This document shows positions 1 to 11,274 of a DNA stretch of 64,000 nt, piece after piece. The stretch is from Azadirachta indica. Taxonomy: Eukaryota; Streptophyta; Magnoliopsida; Sapindales; Meliaceae. Every line of letters starts with the position of its first letter. The first letter of the stretch is position 1. The notes under the pieces were generated by a model that saw nothing but the letters and a program-made list of their open reading frames with translations, searched no databases and was not told where the DNA came from. The stretch is from positions 8,605,269-8,669,268 of the forward strand of contig CM040440.1 of the NCBI GenBank assembly GCA_022749755.1, in the 5' to 3' direction. Made by a program: the position numbers and the translations under genes.

Positions 1-327
1 GACCCAAACCACTGGGAAAACCCACTCGAATTCCGCCCGGAAAGGTTCATCGGGGAAGACGGAAAGAGCCAGCTGGACGTGAGGGGCCAGCATTTTCATT
101 TACTGCCGTTTGGTAGCGGAAGAAGAGCCTGCCCCGGAATCTCACTAGCTTTATATGTAGTTCACTCAACACTTGCCGCGATGATTCAGTGCTTTGACTG
201 GAAGGTTTCCGGAGGAAATGGCACTGTTGACATGGAAGAAGGACCCGGACTAACTCTTCCAAGAGCTCATCCGTTGGTTTGTGTTCCTGTTACTAGGATT
301 AATCCTTTTCCATCGTTCTGCTGTTAA
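1..327 (+). CDS. CYP93-family cytochrome P450, C-terminal part (cut by window edge)
   Basis: The frame is open from base 1 to a TAA at 325-327 and gives the last 108 residues of a class II plant P450. Visible in order are the PERF-region motif (FRPERF), the heme-binding loop [10 protein letters not shown] with its cysteine ligand, and the family-typical tail ([15 protein letters not shown], then PFPSF). The rest of exon 2 and exon 1 lie left of the window. The sequence is much closer to the copies at 9004 and 11027 than to the intact gene at 1782. It is the first member of a same-strand tandem array. Nothing in the visible part is broken, so it may be functional, but that cannot be judged from the tail alone. 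Confidence 0.9.
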   Translation, partial: DPNHWENPLEFRPERFIGEDGKSQLDVRGQHFHLLPFGSGRRACPGISLALYVVHSTLAAMIQCFDWKVSGGNGTVDMEEGPGLTLPRAHPLVCVPVTRINPFPSFCC

Positions 328-1781
328 CGAGGACAACTGACAGCTGTTAACGAGGACATCCACTTTCGCCTGCCTTGTCGATAGTGGGCTTTGTGTTGAG
401 CTGCAAACAAAGTAATACTAAATATACCCGTATAATATCTATATACCCCCTTTTCTTAGCACATGCCATAATGTAGATGATGGTACCTTACATTTTTCAT
501 TTAAAATTATTTTAATATAAACCCTACTCTATGCACCAAATAAATTAATTAAATGTGGCATTATCAACATCAGATAAAGAAAATCAACCATCTTAATTAA
601 CACCTAATCCTACCTTTTTTTTAAAAAAATAATTATTACATTAAGCAAAGCTTTGAGTAATTGAATTTTATATTCTTGATAATTTGGTGGGGGTAAGTAG
701 AAATGATAATAATTGCTGTTGCTTCCTGGCCTCTAGAATGAAGTGAATTTAAAACTTAATTTATATTAAATATTAAATAAGACTTTGTATAAAACAAATT
801 TTTTATTTTTAATTTATTAATAACAGTTTTCCAATTTCCACTTCTATTGATTCTTTTATAACCCTAAATCCTGGAAAAAAATAATTGAACTAATTAGGGT
901 GTATAAACATAGGTTTTAATAATTAGAGTTTATAGATGTGAAATTTTACCGAACATAGTATTTTAAGTTAATTTAATTTAATTATTAATTTTTGATTCTG
1001 GGGGGAATTAAATCCTTGCAATTATGGGTATCTATCCAAGAATTCGACCGCTGAGTCAAATTTAGCATTAATATTTTTCATATAAAGTTTTTATTAAAAG
1101 ATTATATAACGTTTAATAAATAGTTTTTTCTATTGATACTAAATTTAAATAAGTTATGACAAATTTATCTTGGGTTAGTGGTCAAACTCTTGCACTTGTA
1201 CTAAGTGTGTTGCCATATATACCAAGCTAAGTTTCCTTTACTATTTGGGTCGATTACTTCCTCGCTGAAGAAAATGTAAAAATTGTTAATACATGTTATC
1301 ATGATTACTGATTATAACTACAAATCAACTTCGCTATCAAAAATTTTATAAAAATTAATATGATAAATTAGCATCACTAAACTTAATTGAAGTGGTCTAT
1401 ATATATACATGTATATAGAACATAGAATGTGGTCCATAGAAATTGCAATCGAGAAAATATTTTCTGGCGTCAGGATTTCAGGACCAGATGGGAACAGGAT
1501 GCTTGTTTCATATTAATATAAATTTTAATTTTGTAATTATTTGCATTAATATAAGATTACCGCTGTTTTTAAAATGCATTCGTACAATTTTTGAACTGAA
1601 AATTGCACGCCATGACGTGTGACAGAAATCGAGAGATGATGATAATGAAATGATCATCATCAATTAAAACTAAAATTAATTATGATTATTTTGACAGTAA
1701 CATATTCAGTTCAATGTAAGTCTCTATTTAAGCAGATATAGATAACAGACAGTTCAACGTTAGATTTTGTAGAAGACCTCC
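328..1781. other. Intergenic DNA between CYP93 copies
   Basis: AT-rich spacer with no convincing ORF. The first roughly 410 bases (328-740) are homologous to the DNA following the relic at 11027-11274, so they belong to an old duplicated 3' flank. Weak tRNA-like stretches around 965-1060 (-) and 1168-1235 (+) may be SINE remnants. The last 100 bases carry the likely core promoter of the next P450. Confidence 0.6.
1725..1731 (+). promoter_or_regulatory. Probable TATA box of the intact CYP93 gene
   Basis: TATTTAA lies about 50 bases upstream of the ATG at 1782, in a suitable place for a plant TATA element with a short leader. This is a position-based inference only. Confidence 0.4.
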
Positions 1782-3421
1782 ATGGCTGATCTGGGAGATG
1801 CTTTGCTTTTCTTTATCTGTATAGTTTCCATCGTCTTGTTCAGAATCATCTCGGATAAAGCTCGGACCAGGGCTCGCCTTCCGCCGAGCCCACGACGGTT
1901 ACCGATCATAGGACATATGCACCTCCTTGGGCCAATTCCTCACCAAGCGTTTCACAAGCTTTCAACCCGCTATGGTCCCTTGGTTTACTTTTTCATCGGC
2001 TCAAAACCTTGCGTTCTTGCTTCCTCTCCGGAAATGGCGAGAGAAATTCTGAAAGACAACGAAAGGAATTTCTTGAACCGTCCCAAGATGGCCAACCTCG
2101 ATTATCTTACTTACGGTTCGGCTGATTTTGCGACTGTGCATTACGGGCCTCACTGGAAATTCATGAAGAAGCTTTGCATGACTGAGCTTCTTGGAGGAAG
2201 GACGTTGGACCAGCTCCGACCCATCAGGCAGGAAGAGACGCGGCGGTTTTTGAGGTTAATGCTGAAGAAAGCGGAGGCTAAAGAGGCTTTGAACGTTGGA
2301 GGAGAGCTTATGAGGTTGACGAATAACATAATATCGAGAATGACGTTGAGGCAAAGATGTTCTGAGAATGAAGATGAAGCTGGTGATGTGAGGAGGTTGG
2401 TGAAGGAGTTGAATGAGCTTGGAGCTAAGTTTAATCTCTCGGATACAATTTGGTTCTGTAAGAATTTTGATTTGCAGGGCTTTAAGAAGAAGCTGAAAGA
2501 TGCTAGAGATAGATATGATGTTATGATGGAGAGGATCATGAAGGAGCACGAAGAGGAGAGGAAGAAGAGGAAGGAAAACGGTGATCATGAAGGGGAAACT
2601 GTGAAGGATTTGCTTGACATTCTGTTTGATATTTATGAAGACGAAAATGCGGAGATGAGATTAACAAGAGAAAACATAAAAGCCTTCATTATGGTAATGA
2701 GTCTTAAATAAAATTTTTCTATGTTTATGCAAGTATTCGACACGTATAAAACATTTAAGTGTTTTTTTGGCAGAATATTTTTGGGGCTGGAACTGATACA
2801 TCTTCCATTACAATCGAATGGGGATTAGCAGAGCTAATCAACCACCCAACTGTGATGCAAAAAGCAAGACAAGAGATTGATTCGGTCATTGGAAAATCCA
2901 GAATTGTAGAGGAATCAGACATCGCTAACCTTCCCTATCTGCAAGCTGTGGTAAAAGAGATACTAAGACTTCACCCCACTGGCCCCTTAGTCGTGAGAGA
3001 AGCATCCGAAGACTGTATAATAGCGGATTACAGGATTCCAGCAAAAACCAGGCTGTTTGTCAACCTGTGGTCTGTCGGCAGAGACCCCGATCATTGGGAA
3101 AACCCACTTGAATTCAGGCCGGAGAGGTTTCTCACCGGAGAGTGGAGTACAAAGAGTCAGTTTCTGGACGTCAGGGGCCAGTACTTTCATATGATTCCAT
3201 TTGGGAGTGGAAGAAGAAGCTGTCCTGGAGCAACCCTGGCATTAAATTTTGTTCCCACAACACTTGCTGCTATAATTCAATGTTTTGAACTGAAAGTTGG
3301 TGAAGGAGAGAATAAAAATGAAACTGTTGACATGGAAGAGGGTCCAGGACTGACTCTTCCCAGGGCTCATTCCCTGGTTTGTACTCCAGTGGCTAGGCAC
3401 AGTCCATTTCCATCCATCTGA
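1782..3421 (+). CDS. Cytochrome P450, CYP93 family, intact two-exon gene
   Basis: Joins 1782-2693 and 2774-3421 across an 80-base phase-0 intron (GTAATG..GGCAG) and encodes 519 residues, the normal length. Residues 7-22 form the N-terminal membrane anchor, followed by the proline-rich hinge LPPSPRRLP at 33-41. The I-helix oxygen-binding motif AGTDTS is at 309-314, the K-helix ExxR (EILR) at 366-369, FRPERF at 418-423, and the heme loop [10 protein letters not shown] with Cys454. All catalytic signatures are present, so an ER-anchored monooxygenase fed by NADPH-P450 reductase is expected. CYP93 enzymes act on flavonoids, isoflavonoids or triterpenes (for example flavone synthase II, isoflavone synthase, beta-amyrin 24-hydroxylase). 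The subfamily and substrate cannot be fixed from sequence alone. It is the only complete copy in the array, and it differs from its neighbours by an insert after PERF. Confidence 0.95.
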
Positions 3422-4818
3422 TTATGATTATGATTTTGTCATATGAATTATGATGATGGCGACATCACAGGATTTCCTAGTCTTTAATCTGTCAATAATG
3501 TAAACGCTGTATGATGTAACAACATATGGCAGAGTCCAGTGTGTTATGTTCAATTGTTTTTCTGAATGGTGAAGCATTTCCTTTACTTCATACCCAAATT
3601 TGCTGATGTTCACAAAAACTGATTCGCTTCTTGGCTTTCCCTATCACCCGATCCTCAGAGGTCGAGAAATAATCAGGTCACTGGAAGGACCACGAATATA
3701 TATTAATTAAGATGTGAATTTTGGCAATTTAGACAAGTACAAAAGCTTTGGCCAAAACAATAATGTATTGGCTTACATCATGAGTAATTGACAACTCTTT
3801 ATAATACATGCTACGACGTTGATATATTATTATTCCACATCGTACAAATCTAAAAATAATGAAATTTGAAGAAGTATTCTAGAACTGTGATAGTAGTTAG
3901 ACAATCTTGCTGATATATTCTGATATATTCGTAGTGAGCATAGTGCAAAAGTAAACAGTGAATTCGTGTGAACAATACTGGGGATATGAATGGTGTCAGG
4001 AATATTGTCTTATATACTCAATTTGCTGGATATATTTGGCCATAAAAATTTATATATTTACGAAATGAACCTGTCCATCCCAGAAAATATATTTTCTTGT
4101 ATTTGCCTACAGGTAGTTACCTGTATAATATTCTACTAGAATTTTTTCTGTCCTGAATGGATGTATTTAAAAGATCGATTTTCCTGCATGTTTTGAATGG
4201 ATCTTTGTTTGTTTTTTGAATTAACAATGAATATCAATCATAGTTTCACTGGATGCAATCAAGAGAAAATTCACAAGAACATAGACCTGCTTTATCAGAG
4301 CAATGTAACACAGAAACTGAAACGTGACATTACAAAAACAAGAAATAGAGCTGTGCAGGAAAAAAGAAAAGACCTTCCTGTGCCTAATGAACTTGAGGAA
4401 CTTTTACCAAGTTTCTCAAACCCAGGAAATCCCAAGTGCCTGTATATATGCGTAGAACTAAAACCCGAAAATCAATGTTTTAACGGAATAAATTTTCGGA
4501 TGAATACAATTTTAGATGTGAATCAAGCAGTTACATGTAACCTTTAGACAAATATGCTAACAAGTTAGGCAGAAAGATGTTACAATTCAGCCAATCTTGG
4601 CTATGCTGAACATCTGATTGGAGGGCAGATAGACATTAACCCAGATCAATGAGCAATTTATGTTACATTATGCAATTATAAATTACAAACGCATTAATCA
4701 CAGCTAACTAGAATAAAATAAATACTTAAATGTGATTTTCCAGACGCAAAAATCAATACATAAACATCTTTCTATATCGCAAACAGTTTAATCTCAATTA
4801 TTTTCACTAACAGCAACA
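3422..4818. other. Intergenic DNA, nothing recognised
   Basis: Spacer between the intact P450 and the broken copy. A 116-codon open stretch at 4197-4547 resembles no family I know and has no splice or promoter context. I see no RNA gene or mobile-element terminus. Confidence 0.5.
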
Positions 4819-7294
4819 ATGGCTGATTCCCAAAGCCTACATTATTCTTTTCCTGATATGGGTAGTTTCCGTAATTTTGGTCCGAGCAATCTTCAGGAAA
4901 ACTAGAAGCACCTCTCGCCTTCCACCAAGCCCACCGGCATTACCAATCATATGACACCACCTCTTTGCTCCAGTACCTCGCCAAGCTCTTCACGAGCTTT
5001 CAGCTTGGTATGGACCCTTCGTTTCTTCCTTGGCTCTGTCCCTTGTGCTGTTCTTCTACAGCAGAAGTAGCCAAAGAGATCCTCAAAACTCGTGACAGTT
5101 CTTGCTGTGGCCGTCCAAAGATGGCAGCTGTTGATAACTTTACTGTTATGAAAATCAAGTAAATGAGCAAATAGAAAAATAATCATAAACACAAACAACA
5201 CCAATTTTATGTGGTTTTTCCTCTGAAAAATTTCAGAGAAAAAATCACGGCAGAGGGACGCAATTTTCACTCAACAACGAAGAAGAAGTACAGTACCTGA
5301 TTTTCTCATCAAGCTCCAAAATTTATACTTTGGGTTTTCGGTCGGATTTTAGACTAATTTTGAGTCGGGTCAAGCCCATACAAAAAAAACAAAACCCATA
5401 TAATGTACTTTCATACATACACACATATAAAACCGTAACAGGTCAGGTCGTTGCCCCCAACCCCCAGCAAGGGGCATTTCAACCCCTTGCACTCCCGACG
5501 AGCACTGCCGACAGCTCGACCCTGATGCATCAGCATATCCCAATATACTGTATCGGTTATCAACTATGGGCCATAAATTCTACACTTACATATGGCTCAG
5601 CTGGCTTTGTCTTGGTTTTGTCTTTGATCCTTATGCAGCGTATTGGAAGAAAGTATGCATGCCTGAACTTCTTGGTGCTCAAACACTGAACCAACTCCTT
5701 CCAGTCAGGTCAGAAGGGATTAGGCAGTTTATACAGATGATGCTGACGAAAGCAAATGCAAGAGAGGCAGTTGATGTTGGAGGAGAGCTTAAAAGATTGA
5801 CGAATGACATGGTATTAAGAATGACTGAGCCAAAAATGTTCCAGGAATGAAGATGAAGCCAATGAGGTCAGGAAGTTGGTGCAAGCTACATCTGAGAATA
5901 GCAGTAAATTAAATTTGGCAGATTACATTTGGTTCTGCAAGAGCATAGATTTGCAGGGATTTGGCAGGAAGCTCAAGGAAAGTTCTGGATAAGTTTGACA
6001 CAATGATGGAGAGAATTATAAAAGAGCATGAAGCAGCAAGAAAGATAAATAAAGAAACAAATGAGGATTATATACCAGAGGATTCACTAGACATTCTTCT
6101 AGATATATCACAAGATGAGAGCTCGGGGGTGAAGTTGACTAGAGAAAGCATAAAGGCTTTCTTCCTGGTAAATGTCTTTGGCACCTGTGCTATTGTGCTT
6201 AAGTTTTGTTATATAATATATCTTCCTGATTTATTTCTAGTTGAAGTTTAAGGTTGAAGAAATCTACTTGATCCCATTTAGATACTATTGGTCAACCAAG
6301 TTGTTTGAGTTACTTTAAGAAATTTGTTCTGGATTGTCTTACAGTATTTACTTTTAGGTGAAGATGTGATTATGGTTTGAGCTATTTTCTCTCGAGAGGG
6401 CAGTGGAGAAGCAAAGTGATTCTACTAGCATATGCCAGGCAATGAAAAATGATGCTCTCTGTTATCTAGTATGAAACTCAAACAATTTACCTAGCTTGTT
6501 TCCTGTATTAAATATATGTGATTCTGCTCTCTGGAGCTCCGAAGGAATCATAAATATTATAAAGATTCTAACAATGACTGCTTTTGCTATAACAATCATG
6601 ATGTATTGAATATTCTTATAAATATCAAAAAAGCAAGCCATTAAGAGTTTCCTGCATTGCTCAGGATATTTTTTTAGCTGGGACAGACATATCTGCTGTT
6701 AGTACAGAATGTGCATTGGCAGACCTAATCAACCATCCATATATACTAGAAAAAGCATGACAAGAGATCAATGCTGTTGTAGGAAAGAGCAGACTAGTGC
6801 AAGAAAAAGATGTAATTTACCTCCCCTATCTCCAATACATAGTCAAAGGAACGCTAAGGCTTCACCCTGCCGGTGCTCCATTGATAATGGGAGAGTCAAA
6901 TGCAAACTGTACCATCAGAGGATGTTAGATTCCGACAAAGACCAGAGTCTTCATTAATGTGTGGGCTATAGGCAGGGACCCAAAACACTGAGAAAGTCAA
7001 TTTGAATTCTGCCCCGAGAGGTTTCTTGGTGATGATGGAAATAAGCAGTTGGATGTAAGGGGACAGCATTTTCATCAGTTGCCTTTTGGTAGCGGAAGAA
7101 GAGCCTGCCCTGGCACTTCATTAGCATTGTACATGGTTTAGACAACTCTTGCAGCTATGATTCAGTGCTTTGAGTGGAAAATTTCTTGAGAAAATGGTAC
7201 TGTGGAAATGGATTAAGGACAAGGGATAACTCTTCCAAGGGCTCATCCCTTAGTTTGTTTCCTGTCACGAGGCTCTGTCCATTTCCAGCTCTGA
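4819..7294 (+). pseudogene. CYP93 P450 pseudogene split by a solo LTR
   Basis: The whole CYP93 layout can be followed: ATG at 4819, proline-rich hinge near 4920, exon 1 ending at CTG|GTAAAT (6167), a 497-base intron, and exon 2 from 6665 starting DIFLAGTD. It is beyond repair. The N-terminal anchor is frameshifted, GGA of the PIIGH motif has become TGA near 4952, and a 441-base LTR sits at 5144-5584. Exon 1 has further frameshifts near 5840 and 5980. Exon 2 has in-frame stops at 6758, 6926, near 6990 and further on in the heme and C-terminal region. The heme loop [10 protein letters not shown] is still readable near 7090. It is closest to the copy at 9004. No product is expected. Confidence 0.93.
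5144..5584 (-). mobile_element. Copia-type solo LTR inside the CYP93 pseudogene
   Basis: The homology between this pseudogene and the copy at 9004 is interrupted exactly here. Read on the minus strand the insert starts TGTAGAATTT and ends CATAACA, giving the TG..CA ends of an LTR. It contains a run of the kind seen in plant Ty1/copia LTRs (a repeated CCCCTTG core near 5460-5500 and a TTTTTCAGAGGAAAAACCAC stretch near 5215-5235). Flanks TTTAC (5139-5143) and CTTAC (5585-5589) match at four of five bases and fit a decayed 5-bp target duplication. No internal domain remains, so this is a solo LTR left by LTR-LTR recombination. The copia assignment is from general resemblance. Confidence 0.75.
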
Positions 7295-7974
7295 TTAATC
7301 ACAAAATTGAACAAGAAAACAAGGGTGACTTCAAAATATTGTCAGTTGTTTTTGGCAGTTCCCCAAAAATAAAATCCGAATTCTAACCTCCAATATTAGA
7401 GATCTAAAGATTATAAGAATTCAGAATTCTCAATAACCCATAAATAGTTTAATAACTTATAGAACATTTTATATTTTGCAAAAACCATCCAAGAAGTTCA
7501 TATATCTGCGAGCAACTTGAATGGCGGGAAGTCTTGGTTCACACAGGCGCCTTAAGCCTTTGTCTTAAGCCTTTATCAGAAGCTTTTGTTTACCAAAAAT
7601 AGCTTGAGTAAAAACAGAAAGGAGGCTAGAAAGAAATCTAAGAACCAGGAAACTTAAGAGGCTAATGAACTCAAATTCTGTGCAACAACAGTTGGTTCTT
7701 TCGTTGAGAGAAGAATACGAATTAAGGAATGAACTCTTGCTACAAACAGGCAAGAAAGAAGGCGTTCTACTTGTCTTCCATCATTCACTTTTGTTGAATG
7801 AAACAATTTTAGCATTAGTGATTGGTTTCTATAGATACTGATATGTCTGTACAATGTAAGCGTGATATATATATATATATATATATTAATTATTGATGCA
7901 TTAATTATATAGAAGAAAATTTGTAAAACAGTCTGATGTCGGTGAAATTAGATAGACCAATACCGTTATTAGTT
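7295..7974. other. Intergenic DNA with a TA microsatellite
   Basis: No gene recognised. A short (TA)n run lies at about 7866-7886. Small open frames on the minus strand at 7565-7854 show no family resemblance. Confidence 0.5.
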
Positions 7975-8700
7975 GCGAAAAAATAGTCCTTCAATTTCGC
8001 CAAATAGACAAATAATTCCTTCATTTTAGAATAATAAATTAAGTTATTATTATTTATATCTCCAAATTTTTAAAAAAAATAATAAATTAAGAAATAATAT
8101 TTTTAATTATAATAATTTAGTCCTTATTTAATGTTTTATTACTAATTCTATTAATAAATGACATTAAATTCTCTTCTTTTTTATATTTTTTTACTTATAT
8201 TTTTATTTTTTTTTTTTAAAAATATAATAAATTTAATATAATATTTTAAATAAATATATTATATATAAAATAAAATATTATAAAAATATTTAATTTTAAT
8301 TTTTTAATAATTAAATATCAAATTATTATTAAGAAAAAAAAGAAGGAGATTAAAAATATTTTAGTATATGGATTTGATTTAACTTATTGCTAGATTTTTT
8401 TTTTAATAATACTATTATTCTCTAAATTTTTTATTGAATAATAAATTAAAAGTTTAATTCCTAGTACATTGTGAGAAATATTAAAATATAGATTAAATTA
8501 TTATAATTAAAAAATATATTATAAAAAAAAATTAAAATAAAAATTATACCTAAAAATATTACTTTTTTAATTTATTATTCTTTAAAAGTTTAGGGATACA
8601 AATAATAATGATTTAACTAGTAAATCAACAAAAATAAAAGTTAATAGGCATTTATTTATTTATTCAAAAACATTTGTTTTTTCCTAAATATCAGAGTATA
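7975..8700. repeat. AT-rich foldback-family element, shorter copy
   Basis: This stretch is more than 80% A+T and is homologous to the element at 27790-29005. Shared segments include the edge with AATAGGCA next to (ATTT)n, the block around 8590-8640 (GGGATACAAATAATAATGATT; in the other copy GTATCCGT.. on the opposite strand), and the ATTAAAATATAGATTAAATTATTATAATT block near 8483. The left arm (7975-8160) and right arm (8340-8700) are related but more diverged than in the longer copy. No ORF. Confidence 0.6.
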
Positions 8701-9003
8701 TGTCAATTTTTCTTAGCATCCAGGTATATGTCAATATCTCTTGTATACATTGTATAGTCTTCCTGGACAAAAAGGTCTACACCTAGTCTCATCAATATCA
8801 ACCGGAAACTTTAATATGTGATATAATGTGGATAACCATTATCAAAAACCCCAAGGCAAAGACTTAGAAATTTCTGAAAATATCTGTTTAGATTTCTACT
8901 AAATCCTCTGTTTCCTGTCACTCTAAACACAACCCCTTGCAATTAGATAAACAACATTCTAAAACCAACAGCGTTACCTCAGTTATTTTCAATGAGAACA
9001 AAC

Positions 9004-10977
9004 ATGGCTGATTTACAGGGCTACTTCGTACATTTTCTTATTGGAGTAGTTTCCATGTTTTTGGTGCTAGTGATCTTTAGAAGAGGTAAGACCACATCTT
9101 GTCTTCCACCAAGCCCGCCAGCGTTACCAATAATCGGACACCTCCACCTTCTTGCTCCAATTCCTCACCAAGCTATTCACAAGCTTTCAACCCACTATGG
9201 ATCCTTGATCCATTTTTTCCTTGGCTCAGTCCCCTGTGTTTTTGCTTGATCGGCAGAAATAGCACAAGAGATCCTCAGGACCCATGAAACTTCATTCAGC
9301 AGCTGTCCAAAGCTGGCTGCTGTCGACTACCTTACATATGGCTCAGCTGGTTTCATCTTTGCTCCTTATGGACCTCACTGGAAATTCATGAAGAAATTAT
9401 GCATTTCTGAACTTCTTGGTGCTCGAACTTTGAATCGGCTCCTCCCAGTCAGGTCTGAAGAGATAAGACAATTTATACAGATGATGCAAAGGAAAGCAAA
9501 TGCTAGAGAGGCAGTTGACGTTGGAGGAGAGCTTAATTGGTTAGCAAATCACATAGTATCGAGAATGACTATGGATCAAAGATTTTCCAACAATGAAGAA
9601 GAATCTAGGGAGGCGAGGAAGTTGGTGCAAATTATATTTGAGCTTACTGGTAAGTTTAATTTAGCAGATGTTATTTGGTTCTGTAAGAACTTAGATTTGC
9701 GGGGATTTGGCAAAAGGATGAACGAAGTTCGTAAGAAGTTTGATATGATGTTGGACAAGATTATAAAGAAGCATGAAGAAGCAAGGAAGATAAATAAGAA
9801 AACAGGTGGAGATGATGCATCAAAGGATTGACTTGATATTCGACTAAATATATCAGAAGATGAGAATTCAGAAATGAAGTTGACCAGGGAAAACATAAGG
9901 GCCATCATCCTGGTACGAATTCTTTGGCACCTATGCATGAATTTTTATTATTTAATACCTCTCTGATTCATCAATTGCTGAAGTCTAACGTGGACACAAG
10001 TTGATTTAGATAATATTGGTCAATAAAACTAAACGAGTTACTTTACAACCTACATGATAAATGCGACATTTGAACTAGATTGTTACTAATTAGCATATGA
10101 TGCAAATTACTGTATGTCTTAAAATCCTGCAATTGAAGATGTAGTAGTTGGGGCTTGAACAATCTCCAGAGAGCATTGTAGCGAAGCAAAACGATTCTGC
10201 TTCCATATCTAAAGTTAATCACATCTATCACTAAGGCATTATTTTAAAGCTATATAATGATCATGATACTAACATTAAGTGTAGTAATAATCATGGTGAT
10301 ACTACATATCACAAAAGGCAAGTATAAGAGTTTTCTGCATTATACAGGATATGTTTTCAGCTGGGACCGACACTTCTGCTGTTACAACAGAATGGGCACT
10401 GGCAGAACTAATCAATCACCCAGATGTGATGAAAAAAGCAAGAGAAGAGATCGATACTGTAGTAAGAGGAAAAAGACTGGTGGAAGAATCGGATATCACT
10501 AACCTCCCCTACCTCCAAGCTATAGTAAAGGAAACTCTGAGGCTTCATCCCAGTGGCCCGATGATCTTCAGAGAGTCTACTGAAAACTGCACTATCAATG
10601 GCTAAGAGATTCCAGCAAAAACCAGAGTCTTCATCAATGTGTGCTCTATCGGCAGGGACCCAAATCACTGGAAAAACCCAGTTGAATTCTGCACGGAAAG
10701 GTTCATTGGTGACGATGGAAAGAGTCAGTTGGATGTTAGGGGACAGCATTTTCATCTGTTGCCATTTGGTAGCGGAAGAAGAGCATGCCCTGGAATCTCG
10801 CTGGGACTGTTTATGGTTCAAACAACTCTTGCTTCTATGATTCAGTGCTTTGAGTGGAAGGTTTCTGGAGGAGATGGCACTGTTTACATGGAAGAAGGAC
10901 TTGGGCTAACTCTCCCAAGGGCTCATCCCTTAATTTGTGTCGCTATCACTAGGCTCAATCCATTTCCATCATTCTGA
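9004..10977 (+). pseudogene. CYP93 P450, full-length copy with three nonsense codons
   Basis: Joins 9004-9912 and 10348-10977 (435-base phase-0 intron, CTG|GTACGA..TACAG|GAT) into 513 codons with no frameshift. All P450 landmarks are kept: anchor, proline-rich hinge, AGTDTS in the I helix, ETLR, the heme loop [10 protein letters not shown] with its cysteine, and the end PFPSF. Three in-frame stops break it: TGA at 9247-9249 (codon 82), TGA at 9829-9831 (codon 276) and TAA at 10603-10605. Comparison with the other copies indicates the first two replaced serine TCA and the third a tyrosine. Loss of function looks recent relative to the copy at 4819. A sequencing or assembly error could explain one stop but hardly three. 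An upstream in-frame ATG at 8992 is less likely than MADL at 9004, which aligns with the intact gene. Confidence 0.93.
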
Positions 10978-11026
10978 TAAATCACGAAAGGAGATAAGAT
11001 AAAGGTGACTTGGGAATTTTCATTTG

Positions 11027-11274
11027 CTGGATGTGAGGGGGCAGCATTTTCATTTGCTACCATTTGTTAACGGAAGAAGAGCGAGTCCTGGAATCTCACT
11101 GCACTGTTTATGATTCACTTAACAGTTGCTGCCATGATTCAGTGCTTTGACTGGAAGGTATCCAGAGGAAATGAAACTGTGGACACGGAAGAAGGACCTG
11201 GACTAACTCTTCCGACAGCTCATCCATTGGTTTGTATTCCTGCTACTAGGATTAATCCTTTTCCATCGTTCTGA
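11027..11274 (+). pseudogene. CYP93 3'-end relic
   Basis: Only the last part of exon 2 is left, beginning at LDVRGQHFH just upstream of the heme loop and ending at PFPSF plus TGA (11272-11274). The loop reads [10 protein letters not shown], so the second glycine-serine pair and the obligatory heme-ligand cysteine are gone. Two in-frame stops follow near 11110-11125. Sequence and downstream flank both match the copy at 1-327, not the adjacent copy at 9004, so it is the remnant of a separate duplicate. It lies only 50 bases after the stop of the preceding pseudogene. Confidence 0.9.

Noticed and set aside
965..1235. tRNA genes
   Set aside because: Only degenerate A/B-box-like motifs; no cloverleaf or acceptor stem. 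At most SINE remnants.
4197..4547. 116-codon ORF between P450 copies
   Set aside because: No family resemblance, no promoter or splice context; in AT-rich spacer an ORF of this length can arise by chance.
9004..10977. Functional P450 through stop-codon readthrough
   Set aside because: Three readthrough events in one mRNA would be needed; no recoding context seen.
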